DNA from: Agrobacterium tumefaciens | GTDB taxonomy: Bacteria; Pseudomonadota; Alphaproteobacteria; Rhizobiales; Rhizobiaceae | NCBI RefSeq assembly: GCF_005221325.1 | Contig: NZ_CP039889.1 | Location: 1,341,501 to 1,405,500 of the forward strand | Direction: 5' to 3' | Length of the DNA: 64,000 bases | In this document: one piece after another, positions 34,461 through 43,914 of the stretch | Numbering within the stretch: the first letter of the stretch is position 1 | Layout of the letters: each line of letters begins with the position of its first letter | Position numbers and translations under genes: made by a program | Notes under the pieces: generated by a model | Database searches by the model: none | The model's input: only the letters and a program-made list of their open reading frames with translations | Told to the model about the DNA's origin: nothing

Positions 34461-35405
34461 TCAGTAACCGCGGATCATGTCGACCGTTTCCGGCAAGCCG
34501 CCGGTCTGCCGCCAGGCACGGACATTGCCCGCCACGATCCGGGCCGAACTCTCCCGGCTTGTCGGGGCGGAAATATGCGGCAGGACGGTGACTTTCGGGT
34601 GCCGCCAGAATGGCGAAGCCGTGGGCAGCGGCTCCTGTTCGAAGACATCGAGAACCGCGTGCGAAATCCGGCCGGCATCTAGCGCAGCGATCAGATCGTC
34701 GGCGACGATGACGGCGCCGCGGGCGAAATTGATGAGTGCGGCCCCCTGTTTCATCACGGCGAGACGGCCGGCATCGAGAAGGCCGCGCGTCGCATCGGTG
34801 AGCGGCACGAGGCAGACGAGAATGTCGCTTTTTTCGAGCAATGCCTGCAGCCCGTCATCCCCCTTCAGTGTTTCCACACCCGCGATTGCCTTCTCCGAGC
34901 GGCTCCAGCCGGCGACGTTGAAACCGGCTTGGGTGAGGCGCTCCGCCGCCGCCGTGCCGAGCGCCCCAAGGCCGAGCAGGCCGATGGTCATCTCGCCGGG
35001 GTGGCGGTAGTCCAGCTCCTGCCAGAGCGCCTTTTCCTGGTTCTCGCGATAGGCGGGCATGTCGCGCTGCAGATAATAGGTCCATGCCAGCACAGCTTCC
35101 GCCATCACACGGGAAAGCTCGGGGTCCTTCAATCGAACGATGGGCGGAGCCTTGTCGCCCAGTTCCAGCACCAGCCGCTCGACACCCGCCCACAGGCTGT
35201 GGATCCATGTGAGGCCCGGAAGTGCGGCAATATCGGCAGGGTCGGGATTGGCGACGATGGCGAAATCCACGGCCTGTTTCTGGTCGTCCGACAATTCGGA
35301 AAAGGCGAGGATGTCTTCTTCCGGCATGGCGGCGCGCAGCGCCTGTTTCCAGACGGCTTCCGTTTCCGCATTCATCCGTGAAACAAAGGCGATGGGTGAT
35401 GGCAT
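34461..35405 (-). CDS. Glyoxylate/hydroxypyruvate reductase A-like dehydrogenase
   Basis: A 314-residue D-2-hydroxyacid dehydrogenase resembling GhrA (glyoxylate to glycolate with NADPH). The NAD-binding motif is GLLGLGALGTAAAERL, with WSRSEKAI next to it. Catalytic blocks are INFARGAVIVADDL, DVFEQEPLP and the His in VLPHISAPT. The start is ATG 35405 with AGGA upstream; the frame extends to 35735, but the extension overlaps the terminator and the end of exoP on its own strand. The gene is convergent with the hybrid kinase, 23 bp between stops. Confidence 0.88.
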   Translation of the reverse strand: MPSPIAFVSRMNAETEAVWKQALRAAMPEEDILAFSELSDDQKQAVDFAIVANPDPADIAALPGLTWIHSLWAGVERLVLELGDKAPPIVRLKDPELSRVMAEAVLAWTYYLQRDMPAYRENQEKALWQELDYRHPGEMTIGLLGLGALGTAAAERLTQAGFNVAGWSRSEKAIAGVETLKGDDGLQALLEKSDILVCLVPLTDATRGLLDAGRLAVMKQGAALINFARGAVIVADDLIAALDAGRISHAVLDVFEQEPLPTASPFWRHPKVTVLPHISAPTSRESSARIVAGNVRAWRQTGGLPETVDMIRGY

Positions 35406-35497
35406 GAGATGGGTCCTGCTTGCGATTTGGCTTTCCGCCATCAATGCGCATTTCGCTGGGCAATGCCATCGGTTTGTCGATGGAACCCTCGCAGAAA

Positions 35498-35525
35498 AAA
35501 CGGCCCGGTTTTCACCGGGCCGTTT
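35498..35525 (-). terminator. Rho-independent terminator of exoP
   Basis: AAACGGCCCGG / CCGGGCCGTTT is a perfect stem with a 6-base loop. On the minus strand it is followed by TTTCTGC. It lies 6 bp after the exoP stop and ends the exoHKLAMONP transcript. Confidence 0.88.
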
Positions 35526-35530
35526 CATGA

Positions 35531-37879
35531 TCAGGCATCTTCCTTCACCGGCGGCTTTGCGTCGCCGTAATAGGCCGAGAATTTCTCGTGATAATGCTCC
35601 GAACCGCCGGGGCCAGCATAACGCTGCAATTCCGTCATGTCGGTCTTGTTGAGCACGATGCCCAGCGTCTTGTTGGCGATCTGCGGTTCGTTGGCCATCA
35701 GGTTCTGCACCATCTGGATCGGCGTCTTGCCCCATTCGGTGACGAAGACGAAACCGTCCACCTGCGGCGCAAAGGCCTTGGCGTCGATGACGGGAACGAC
35801 GGGCGCAAGGTCAACGATGATGTAATCGCAGGCTTCGCGGGCAGAATCGATGAATTTGCGCATCCCGGAGGACGAGAGCAACTCACTCGAATGGGCGAAC
35901 TGGTTGCTGGTGGAAACCGGCAGGATGCCCATCTTGGTGCGCGTATCCACCTTCACCGCCTGCGTCCACGGAACTTCATCGAGCACGACTTCGACAAGGC
36001 CGGCGGATTGGCGTGTCGTCAGCATGCGGCTGAGGCCGGGATTGCGGATATCGGCGTCCACGACAAGCGTGCGCTTGCCTGTCGAGGCGATCAGCCCGGC
36101 GAGATTGAGCGCCACGACCGATTTGCCCTCGTTCGGCAGGCAGGAAATGACGCCGATCACCCGGCACTGGCGCTCCTGAATGACGACATCCGCCGTCAGC
36201 TTCACGTTGCGCAGCGTTTCCGCAAAACTGGAGCGCGGGCTGTCGACGGCAAGGCGCAGCATTTTCTGGAAGGAAACCTGCCCGCTTTCGTCAAGCGTGG
36301 CGTTCTCGCCGCCGGGGGTCGCGGCGCTGTTGCCGGTCTTGGCATTTTCCACGCCCCTTTCACCGATGAAGGGCAGGTAACCCAGGAAGCGCATGCGCAG
36401 ATTGTCACGCACATCATTGCCGGTGTGGAAGAAGCGATCGCGGAATTCGAGAAGCGCTGCGATACCGCCACCCAGCATCAGGCCGAGGATGACCGAAAGC
36501 GCCATGGTCATGGTCTTTTTCGGGCTGGAAGGCGATGTCGGCAGGCCAGCTTCGGAAATGATGCGGGCCTTGGCGATCGGCAATGACTGTTTCTGCGAGG
36601 CCTCTTCGAAGCGGCCGAGATAGGACTGATAGAGGGTGCGCAATGCGGTTGCCCGCTGCTCGAGTTCGCGCAATTGCACCATGGTGATATTGGCCTGCGA
36701 ATTGCGCCCCGCGACGCCTTCAATATTGTCGCGCAGCGACTGCACGCGGGAATTGGCAACGTCGTATTCGTTCTTCAGGCTGCCGGTCAGTTGCTGCAAT
36801 TCCTGATAGATCTGCCGCGAAACCTCTTTCTTTTCAGCGTCCAGCGCAACAGCCTGCGGATGGTCCGCACCGAATTGCTGCACGATACCCTGCTGCCGGT
36901 CGGAAATGGTGATGTAGCGTTTGCGAAGATCCTGAATGACCGAATTGTCGGTGTCGCGGGCCGAAACGACGGCATTGTCGACGGCCACGTCCGGTCCCCG
37001 GTCGATGATGGACTTGTACTGGCCATAGCGGGCCGAAGCTGTCGCGGCATCCGCCTGCGCGGCGATCAGCTGGCCGTTCAGATCGGCAAGCTGGCCTTCC
37101 GACATCAACTCGCCGCGCGAGGAGACGATGTTGTTATCGGATTTGAACTTCTGGACCGCGAGCTCGGCCGCCTGGGCGCGCTGATTGAGGTCTGTCATGC
37201 GCTCCTGCAACCACACGGAAGCGCGTTCGCTGGCGTCGAAATTGGCGTTCAGCTGTTCGGTCAGGTAGGCCTGCGCATAGGTCTTGGCAATCTGCGCGGC
37301 GAGCTGCCGGTCGGTCGAGCGGGTGGAGATGGCGATGACCGAGCTGCGGCCAACACGCTCCACCGTCAGCGACTGCTGCAGCACGGCGGCGGCCTTTTCG
37401 CGGCGTCCGGCGCGGATCGCGGCTTCGGAAACCGGCGGATCGCCCGGCAGGACGAGATCGAGGATACCGCGGACGGAGATCTTGACGAGTTCGACCGGCG
37501 ACATCGGCGGATTGACGATGGTGTCGTTCTCGTCGAGCTTGGCCTTGTCGACCACGGTCAGCGCCATTTCCTTGGATTTGAGGATTTCCACGGCACTGGC
37601 GATGCGGTTGTCGACGATCTGCGCGGCGGGCACCGGCGATTCCTCTTCCGCATAACGGGAAAGGCTTTCATCGAGCAGCACCTGCGTCATCGCGGTGTAA
37701 ACGGGGGTCGCAAGCACCAGATAAAGGCCGGCCAGAACCACGGCGGCAATGACGGAGACGGCAATGACATTGGCACGACGCACCACGGCGGCCCACAGGC
37801 GGTCGAGGTCGATAAACGTGTCGGAATCCTTGCCGGATTCCGGAAAACCGATGTTGGATTTAAAGGTCTTGTGGTGCAT
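35531..37879 (-). CDS. exoP: ExoP: polysaccharide co-polymerase and tyrosine autokinase
   Basis: Inner-membrane protein of 782 residues (S. meliloti ExoP is about the same) that controls succinoglycan chain length and export. An N-terminal Wzz domain with a helix near 40-60 is followed by long periplasmic coiled coils and a second helix after SPSSPKKTMTMALSVILGLMLGGGIAALLEFRDR. The C-terminal BY-kinase has Walker A SCLPNEGKSVVALN, A' LVVDADIRNP and B DYIIVDLAPV. A Tyr-rich tail (RYAG, HYHEKFSAYYGD) is the phosphorylation cluster. ATG 37879 has AAGGTAGG upstream; the frame to 37924 is less likely. It is the last gene of the exoH-to-exoP run. Confidence 0.95.
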   Translation of the reverse strand: MHHKTFKSNIGFPESGKDSDTFIDLDRLWAAVVRRANVIAVSVIAAVVLAGLYLVLATPVYTAMTQVLLDESLSRYAEEESPVPAAQIVDNRIASAVEILKSKEMALTVVDKAKLDENDTIVNPPMSPVELVKISVRGILDLVLPGDPPVSEAAIRAGRREKAAAVLQQSLTVERVGRSSVIAISTRSTDRQLAAQIAKTYAQAYLTEQLNANFDASERASVWLQERMTDLNQRAQAAELAVQKFKSDNNIVSSRGELMSEGQLADLNGQLIAAQADAATASARYGQYKSIIDRGPDVAVDNAVVSARDTDNSVIQDLRKRYITISDRQQGIVQQFGADHPQAVALDAEKKEVSRQIYQELQQLTGSLKNEYDVANSRVQSLRDNIEGVAGRNSQANITMVQLRELEQRATALRTLYQSYLGRFEEASQKQSLPIAKARIISEAGLPTSPSSPKKTMTMALSVILGLMLGGGIAALLEFRDRFFHTGNDVRDNLRMRFLGYLPFIGERGVENAKTGNSAATPGGENATLDESGQVSFQKMLRLAVDSPRSSFAETLRNVKLTADVVIQERQCRVIGVISCLPNEGKSVVALNLAGLIASTGKRTLVVDADIRNPGLSRMLTTRQSAGLVEVVLDEVPWTQAVKVDTRTKMGILPVSTSNQFAHSSELLSSSGMRKFIDSAREACDYIIVDLAPVVPVIDAKAFAPQVDGFVFVTEWGKTPIQMVQNLMANEPQIANKTLGIVLNKTDMTELQRYAGPGGSEHYHEKFSAYYGDAKPPVKEDA

Positions 37880-37959
37880 GGACCTACCTTGTGAACTAAA
37901 AATGGTACGCGGGAAGCCGAGCATCGCTCGCCTTCCCGCCTCCCGTTATTGGTGCGCCG

Positions 37960-37976
37960 GCCGCCTCCCCGGCGGC
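37960..37976 (-). repeat. Intercistronic hairpin between exoN and exoP
   Basis: GCCGCC-TCCCC-GGCGGC in the 107-bp gap between the two genes. It is short and has no T-run, so it is a possible stability or attenuation element. Confidence 0.35.
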
Positions 37977-37986
37977 GCGATGAAAG

Positions 37987-38892
37987 TCAGGCCGCCTGAA
38001 CGCGGCTTTCGTGGTTCGCCACCAGTTCCTTCACCGAAGCGAGGACCTGGGCCTCCATATCCGAACGCATCAGCGAAAAGGCGACGTTGGCGGCAATGAA
38101 GCCCTGCTTGCTGCCACAATCGAAGGTGCGGCCCGAATATTTCTGCGCGTGGAACGGCTGCTTTTCGGCGAGCCGCTTCATGCCGTCGGTCAGCTGAATC
38201 TCATTGCCCGCGCCTCGCTCCTGCCTGGCGAGAATATCGAAGATTTCGGGCTGCAGGATGTAGCGACCATTCAGGTAATAATTCGAAGGCGCCTTCGAGG
38301 GTTCCGGCTTCTCGACCATTTCGGTGACGGAAAAGCCGTGGTTGACCTTCTGGCCGACGCCGACGACGCCATAGGAAGACACTTCTTCCGGCAGGCATTC
38401 CTCGACACCGAGAATATTGCCGCCAACCTCGTCGTAAAGTTCCATCAGCCCGGCAATGCAGCCGCGTGCGCCATAGGAAACCATATCAGGCAGTAGCAGG
38501 GCGAAGGGTTCCTTGCCCACCAGTTCGCGCGCGCACCAGACAGCGTGGCCGAGACCGAGCGGCACCTGCTGGCGCGTATAGCTGACGGTGCCGGCGACGG
38601 GCAGCATCTTTTCCAGCTGCAACACCTGCACGGTCTTGCCGGAGCGGGTGAGCGTGTTGATGAGTTCCGGTGCGCTGTCGAAATAGTCCTCGATGGCGGT
38701 CTTGTTGCGGCTCGTTACGAAAATAATGTGTTCGATGCCGGCCTGCATGGCTTCATCGACAGCATATTGCACGACCGGCCGATCGACGATCGTCAGCATT
38801 TCCTTTGGCATCGCCTTGGTGGCGGGCAAAAACCGCGTGCCGTTGCCGGCTACCGGAATGACGGCTTTTCTGACAGTTCTGTTCAGGTCCAT
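37987..38892 (-). CDS. exoN: ExoN: UTP-glucose-1-phosphate uridylyltransferase
   Basis: A 301-residue GalU-type pyrophosphorylase making UDP-glucose for succinoglycan. The N-terminus has [43 protein letters not shown]. Other blocks are [61 protein letters not shown] and [16 protein letters not shown] 38892 is chosen because of AAGGAGAA at the right spacing; the frame begins at 38910. It lies between exoO and exoP as in S. meliloti. Confidence 0.94.
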   Translation of the reverse strand: MDLNRTVRKAVIPVAGNGTRFLPATKAMPKEMLTIVDRPVVQYAVDEAMQAGIEHIIFVTSRNKTAIEDYFDSAPELINTLTRSGKTVQVLQLEKMLPVAGTVSYTRQQVPLGLGHAVWCARELVGKEPFALLLPDMVSYGARGCIAGLMELYDEVGGNILGVEECLPEEVSSYGVVGVGQKVNHGFSVTEMVEKPEPSKAPSNYYLNGRYILQPEIFDILARQERGAGNEIQLTDGMKRLAEKQPFHAQKYSGRTFDCGSKQGFIAANVAFSLMRSDMEAQVLASVKELVANHESRVQAA

Positions 38893-38959
38893 CGCGTTCT
38901 CCTTCATCAAGGTTTGATCTGTCCCCAGTCCCCGCGCAGATTTCGTCCACGCGTCAATT

Positions 38960-39955
38960 TCACGAAATCTGCCTTTTCACCCCTGTATTCGCCGCGGGCG
39001 CAAACATCGCGTCCCGCAACCTCCTCAGCCGCACTGCAATAGGCATTCGCAAATGCCCCAGCACGGCAGGATCCCTGATCGTGGTCTTCAAGGCGCCGAG
39101 TATCGAGCGGCTCTTGATGTTTTCCACCAATGTCAAAAAATTATGCGCCAGCCGCAGGCTGCGGGCTCTCGCCTGCTGCGCATCCATGGCGGCGGGCAGC
39201 AATGTGTAATGGCTCAGAAATTCCTGATCCGCCCGCATCATCGCCTCGACGTGATGAAGTTCGAGCACACGCGAAATCGAGCCTTCGCGGATATTGTAGA
39301 TATAACCCGGCTTCGGTTCGATGACGCAGAGACCGCCGGCGGCGAGCGCCGAGGCGAGCAGGATATAATCCTCACCGATGCGGATATCCTCGCGGAAGCG
39401 CAGTACCTCACTATTGAGGAAATCTCGTCGGAACATCGGTTTCATGTAGCCGAAGTTGAAAGTGGAGCGGAACAGGATGTTGGACGAAATGAAGTCCTCA
39501 AGGGTGAGAACCGCTCGTTCCTCCAGAAATTCTTCCGGAAACATCGTCTCCATCGGTCTGCCATCGGTGTAGACGACATCGAGATTGTCGACCGCGATGA
39601 CCGCACCTGCGGCCTCTGCCCGGCACATCACGCAGGCGGAGCGTTCCGGGCGGATGACGTCGTCAGAATCGAGCACGGCGATCCAGCGCCCGGTCGCGGC
39701 TTCGATGCCGGCATTGCGCGCACCGCCCGGACCGAGGTTTTCTTCAAGCGCAAGCAGGCGGACGCGTGGATCGATGGCGGCAATCGCCTCCACGAACGGG
39801 ATGGTATCGTCGGCGGAACGGTCATCCACGACGATCACCTCCAGCGTCACCCCGCGCTGGTCGAGCGCGCTTTGAACGGCGGCTTCGATCGTATCGGCGG
39901 CATTATAGGCGGCGATGACGAAGCTGATATCGGGCGGCGAGGCAAGGTTCTCCAT
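38960..39955 (-). CDS. exoO: ExoO: succinoglycan glucosyltransferase (GT2)
   Basis: A 331-residue family 2 glycosyltransferase. In S. meliloti, ExoO adds the fifth sugar through a beta-1,6 bond. The GT-A fold has [61 protein letters not shown] and the later [18 protein letters not shown]. It overlaps the exoM stop by 1 bp (TGATG). The name rests on gene order and size; acceptor specificity cannot be read from the sequence. Confidence 0.9.
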   Translation of the reverse strand: MENLASPPDISFVIAAYNAADTIEAAVQSALDQRGVTLEVIVVDDRSADDTIPFVEAIAAIDPRVRLLALEENLGPGGARNAGIEAATGRWIAVLDSDDVIRPERSACVMCRAEAAGAVIAVDNLDVVYTDGRPMETMFPEEFLEERAVLTLEDFISSNILFRSTFNFGYMKPMFRRDFLNSEVLRFREDIRIGEDYILLASALAAGGLCVIEPKPGYIYNIREGSISRVLELHHVEAMMRADQEFLSHYTLLPAAMDAQQARARSLRLAHNFLTLVENIKSRSILGALKTTIRDPAVLGHLRMPIAVRLRRLRDAMFAPAANTGVKRQIS

Positions 39956-40899
39956 CAGGTCGCCTCCACCGCACCATATTGGCGGATTTCACGCACGCCG
40001 AAGGCGCCGCTCATCGAGCCCATATGCAGTGCGGCACGCAGCGCATAGCGGTTGCGGCGTACGGCGTTGAAACCGTTCAGCGCGGCGAAGACGCCGCAAT
40101 AAAGCACCTTCGAGCCGGCCTTCAGCACCTGCACCACGCGGCGTGCGCCGGGCTTTTTCTCGGCCAGCACCCGGCCGTGGGTCTGGCCGGAACGGAAGCG
40201 GCGCTTGGCAAGCCACATAAAGCTCGCCCTATTTTCCGGAACCGGCTCCGACAGCACCGCATCTTCCGCAAAGACGATGCGGCCGCCGGCGGCATGAAGG
40301 TGCGAGAAGAAATGCGTGTCTTCGCCGCCACTCTGGCCGAGCGCCAGCGCGAAGCGCCGGCCCTTCACCGAGGGCGCTTCCATCTTGAGAAGCGTGTTGC
40401 AGGTATAACCTGTGATGATTTCGCCATTCACCCAGACCGGAACAGTCGAGTGGAAATCGCCACGTTTCATCCAGCCCGGCGCATTGTCCCGGTAAACCGC
40501 AGTGACGGGGCCGAGGACGGTTTCCGCACCGGTCTCATCGGCCTTTTCGAGAAGGGCGGCGAGCCAATGCGGCGGAGCAGTTTCGTCATCATCGATGAAA
40601 GCGAGATAATCCGCCTTGCATTCCGACAGGCAGGCATTGCGGGCAATCGAAATATTCGATTTCGGGCAATGCACATAGGTGATTTCGAAAGGGGCGGTTT
40701 CGCGCAGGCGATCAACGCTTGCTTTGGCACTCGGCTCTTCATCATTATCGGCGACGATCAAACGAACTTTCACACCTTCCGGCACGTCCAGCTCGAAGAG
40801 TGACAGAAGTGTGGCAACCAGCGCCGGGCGTCTGTAGGTGCAGATGCCGATATCGACGGTTTTCGAATCATGCGGGCGGGTGACGGTGTTGTCGGTCAT
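39955..40899 (-). CDS. exoM: ExoM: succinoglycan glucosyltransferase (GT2)
   Basis: A 314-residue glycosyltransferase. In S. meliloti, ExoM (about 309 residues) adds the fourth sugar by a beta-1,4 bond. Motifs are VDIGICTYRRPALVATLLSLF, LIVADNDEEPSAK, NISIARNACLSECKADYLAFIDDDETAPPHWL and GGEDTHFFSHL. ATG 40899 overlaps the exoA stop by 4 bp; the frame extends to 41085 inside exoA and is not used. Confidence 0.9.
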   Translation of the reverse strand: MTDNTVTRPHDSKTVDIGICTYRRPALVATLLSLFELDVPEGVKVRLIVADNDEEPSAKASVDRLRETAPFEITYVHCPKSNISIARNACLSECKADYLAFIDDDETAPPHWLAALLEKADETGAETVLGPVTAVYRDNAPGWMKRGDFHSTVPVWVNGEIITGYTCNTLLKMEAPSVKGRRFALALGQSGGEDTHFFSHLHAAGGRIVFAEDAVLSEPVPENRASFMWLAKRRFRSGQTHGRVLAEKKPGARRVVQVLKAGSKVLYCGVFAALNGFNAVRRNRYALRAALHMGSMSGAFGVREIRQYGAVEAT

Positions 40900-41894
40900 G
40901 AGACAGCCTTTCTTCCCCGGAATTTCAGGAGTTCCAGCCAGAAGCCGGTGGACCAGGCCAGATGCATCACCATCGCCGAAAAGGCGGCGAGGGGGCCGTA
41001 TGGGTTTTTCTGACCTATTGCCATCCACAAGCCATACCCCACACATGCGGCGATCCAGAGGCCGAGCGGAATAAGTGCCGCCCAATGGATGAGCGACAGC
41101 AGCGCGAAGATAAAGACCGGCAGCACCGCGAGCGGAATCATCTGGCGGATTTTCGGGATCGACCGGTGTTTTACGAGGTTCTTCGCGCGGCCGCGGCCAT
41201 AGGCGAGATATTGCCGGAACAGCGGCATGACGCTGGCGCGCGGGTAATAGGTCATGCGGGTCTTGTCGGTCATCCAGATGCGGAAACCGGATTTGCGCAG
41301 CCGGAAATCCAGTTCGGCATCTTCATTATGGCTGAAGCTCTCGTCATAACCGCCGACCGCATCGAAGGCGGCAATCCGCATCAGCGCATGGTGGCCATGG
41401 TCGATCCAGTGACCCTTGGCGCCTTCGCGGTGCTTGGAACCACCATTGCCGAGCTTGGAATTCTGGGCAATGGCTGTCGCCTTCTGAAACAGGCCGTGGC
41501 CGACCGTATCCATGGCGACGACGACGGAATCCGCGCCGGTGCGCTCCGCATCCTCGATCAGCCGCTGGCAATAATCATCGGGATAATCGCCGTGAGCGTC
41601 GATGCGAATGAGGTAGTCGAAATCCTCGCCGAAGGTGGCGACCGCAAGGTTGATGCCGGCGCTCTGAATGCGCTTCGGATTGGCGAGAAGCGTGACGCGG
41701 TCGTCCGTCGCCGCGAAGGCGGAAACGATATCGCGGGTTCCATCCGTGCTGCCGCCATCGGCAACCACGATGCGGAAAAGACGCCCCTGCATCGCGCCGG
41801 TGAATTTGACAAGCAGCCCTTCGATCGTCTTTGCCTCATTGAGGCAGGGAATGACGATCAGCGTTCTGATGCCGGAATGACCAAGACCTTCCAT
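40896..41894 (-). CDS. exoA: ExoA: succinoglycan glucosyltransferase (GT2)
   Basis: A 332-residue membrane-linked glycosyltransferase (S. meliloti ExoA about 330) that adds the second sugar by a beta-1,3 bond to galactose. The GT domain has TLIVIPCLNEAKTIEGLL, VVADGGSTDGTRDIV, AGINLAVATFGEDFDYLIRIDAHGDYPDDYC and FSHNEDAELDFRLRKSG. C-terminal helices (about 250-320) anchor it in the membrane. ATG 41894 has AGGGGG upstream; the GTG at 41912 is an alternative. Confidence 0.91.
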   Translation of the reverse strand: MEGLGHSGIRTLIVIPCLNEAKTIEGLLVKFTGAMQGRLFRIVVADGGSTDGTRDIVSAFAATDDRVTLLANPKRIQSAGINLAVATFGEDFDYLIRIDAHGDYPDDYCQRLIEDAERTGADSVVVAMDTVGHGLFQKATAIAQNSKLGNGGSKHREGAKGHWIDHGHHALMRIAAFDAVGGYDESFSHNEDAELDFRLRKSGFRIWMTDKTRMTYYPRASVMPLFRQYLAYGRGRAKNLVKHRSIPKIRQMIPLAVLPVFIFALLSLIHWAALIPLGLWIAACVGYGLWMAIGQKNPYGPLAAFSAMVMHLAWSTGFWLELLKFRGRKAVS

Positions 41895-41911
41895 GATTTG
41901 CCCCCTACGCA

Positions 41912-43093
41912 CTACACGGGTGAAAACTGCGCTTCACGGGCATGGCCGGAAGCGGATTTGGCGAGTGAGGACAAGTGCTGGACCAGCTGACGGCAATCGT
42001 CGCGGTCCGTCAGCCATTGTTTCCTGTCTATTGCCGAGAGGGTGTTGAAGGCGTCCGCATAGGTTTCCGACGTCATCTGGCCGAACAGGACGGCGAGGTC
42101 GTCCGGGCGCGCCTGTTGCAGGACAAAACCGATATCGCGTTTTTCGATGAAACGGGCGGTTTCCGTGCCGGCAAGCGCAATCGGCAGGGTGCCGTAAAGG
42201 CCGCCCTCATAAAGCCGGTTGGGCAGCAGCCAGCTGGAATTCTGGCCTTCCTCGAAAAAATCGATCGCCCAGGTGAACTGCACCTCGTTGTAGATGGCGG
42301 CGAGATCCTCGGGGTTTTTGTAGGGCCCATGGAAATGTACATGCGGGGCGGCGGTCACGAAGCCGTCGAAGTCCGCAAATTCCGAATAGGCCGGCCGGCC
42401 GCGCAGGATGATTTCGACCCCTCCTTCCATGCGGCGGGCAAATTCGGCGAGGATTTCGAGCGACTTGCGGCAGCGAAGTGCGCCGAACCAGCCGATTTTC
42501 CACGGCTCGCCGGGGGCCGGTGCGCGTGGTTGCGGCGTGGCGGCAAAGGTGGCGTCGAGCGCCAGCACCTTGTTTTCCTGCAACAGGACGGGAAGGTCTA
42601 GGCCCGATATGGGCTTGAAATAATGCTCCACGAAGGCCGGAGAACTCGTCACCAGCAGCTTGGCATCACGGGCGAAATAACGCTGCGCGGCATTCAGTAT
42701 CTGTCCGGGCTTGCCTTCGTTCAGAAGCAGGCGGTGGATGTCGAGACACTCGTAAACCAGCGCCGGCTGGCGATCGTAAAGCGACATGGCTCGCTTCGAC
42801 AGAGCCAGCATTTCCAGATTTCTGGCCAGGATGACGTCGGGTGCGGGAATGCCGCTTAAGGTTTTGCCCAGCGAGAGGCTGGCTTTGGCCACCGCCGCCA
42901 TGCGCTGCAGAAACTGCCCGTCGGCGGTTTCTCCGAGCACGACGGGAACGACACGCTCGATCTCCGCCAACCGGTTCTGTCCGCGCCGGAAACCGGCCAG
43001 CGTTACCCGTGCCCCACCCGCAAGCAGGGTCATCACCCGCCGGCGAATGGCGGGGTCCGACAGATCATGCGCGAGATAAAGAACATGGGTCAT
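41912..43093 (-). CDS. exoL: ExoL: succinoglycan glycosyltransferase
   Basis: A 393-residue protein matching ExoL (about 400 residues), which adds the third sugar by a beta-1,4 bond in S. meliloti. It has a GT-B-like shape rather than GT2: N-terminal VLYLAHDLSDPAIRRRVMTLLAGGARVTLAGFRRG and a C-terminal domain with KIGWFGALRCRKSLEILAEFA, VHFHGPYKNPEDLAAIYNEV and LLPNRLYEGGLYGTLPIAL. It lies between exoK and exoA, the conserved position. Confidence 0.9.
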   Translation of the reverse strand: MTHVLYLAHDLSDPAIRRRVMTLLAGGARVTLAGFRRGQNRLAEIERVVPVVLGETADGQFLQRMAAVAKASLSLGKTLSGIPAPDVILARNLEMLALSKRAMSLYDRQPALVYECLDIHRLLLNEGKPGQILNAAQRYFARDAKLLVTSSPAFVEHYFKPISGLDLPVLLQENKVLALDATFAATPQPRAPAPGEPWKIGWFGALRCRKSLEILAEFARRMEGGVEIILRGRPAYSEFADFDGFVTAAPHVHFHGPYKNPEDLAAIYNEVQFTWAIDFFEEGQNSSWLLPNRLYEGGLYGTLPIALAGTETARFIEKRDIGFVLQQARPDDLAVLFGQMTSETYADAFNTLSAIDRKQWLTDRDDCRQLVQHLSSLAKSASGHAREAQFSPV

Positions 43094-43118
43094 GCGGGGT
43101 TCCGGTTTTTAAAATCGG

Positions 43119-43910
43119 TCAGTTGAGGGCGCAGGCGATGGATTCCGGGAACTGGCACTTGTCGCCGAGTGCCGTGAAGGCAAAATGGTCGACGATCATC
43201 TGGGTTGCGCCGGAATAGGAAAACGCGCCCATCCAGTCCTTCAGCGTGTCGGTTCCCCACAGGCTGAAGAAAATCTTCTGGGCGTTTTGCGGAATTTTCG
43301 TTTCGTCCGTCACTTCATGGACGAGCTTGCCGTTGACGTAATAACGCAGGCGCTGCGGCTCCCAGACGAAAGCGTAGTCGTTGAAGCTGGCATCGGCGCC
43401 ACCTTCCACCGGCACCAGCTTCTCATTGCCGCCCTTGGCAGCAATATACTGGTTGAGCTGCACCTTGCCGGTATTCTTGCCCAGCACTTCGAAGTCGATT
43501 TCATCGTGCGGTTTCTTGTCGGTCGGGCCGATATAGGTGAAGAAGGCGGAGTTGAGGCCAGAGCCGGTGGCGGCCTTCATGCGGGCTTCATAGGTGCCGT
43601 AACGATAACGCCCCTTGGTCTGGATTTCACCGCAGGCGAAATTGCGCTCGCCGGCCTTGGCTTCTTCGAAACCGAGCGTCAGCTGGCCGTTTTCGACCGT
43701 CGCCAGCTTCTTTGACCAGGTGCAGTTCTGGTGTGCACCGTTGTTCCAGCCGTCGGAAACGTACCAGAAGCTTCTGTCCATAGAATCGAAGTTCTCGATG
43801 AAGGACGTGCCGTTGCCTTCCTGGGCGTGCATCGGCGTTGCGAAAGCCGTGGCCGAGAGGGCGGCGGCAAGAAAAATGCGTGTCTGAACGCGGGTGACAA
43901 ATGTTGTCAT
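43119..43910 (-). CDS. exoK: ExoK: endo-beta-1,3-1,4-glycanase (GH16)
   Basis: Secreted glycanase of 263 residues that trims nascent succinoglycan. The signal peptide is followed by a mature GH16 beta-jelly-roll. The catalytic motif DEIDFEVLG holds the two glutamates (E-x-D-x-E). Flanking blocks are RYRYGTYEARMKAATGSGLNSAFFTY and YAFVWEPQRLRYYVNGKLVHEV. The gene starts 4 bp after the exoH stop. Confidence 0.94.
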   Translation of the reverse strand: MTTFVTRVQTRIFLAAALSATAFATPMHAQEGNGTSFIENFDSMDRSFWYVSDGWNNGAHQNCTWSKKLATVENGQLTLGFEEAKAGERNFACGEIQTKGRYRYGTYEARMKAATGSGLNSAFFTYIGPTDKKPHDEIDFEVLGKNTGKVQLNQYIAAKGGNEKLVPVEGGADASFNDYAFVWEPQRLRYYVNGKLVHEVTDETKIPQNAQKIFFSLWGTDTLKDWMGAFSYSGATQMIVDHFAFTALGDKCQFPESIACALN

Positions 43911-43914
43911 TGGT

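Noticed and set aside
36674..37894. 406-codon plus-strand frame
   Set aside because: Opposite exoP; no motif or start signal.
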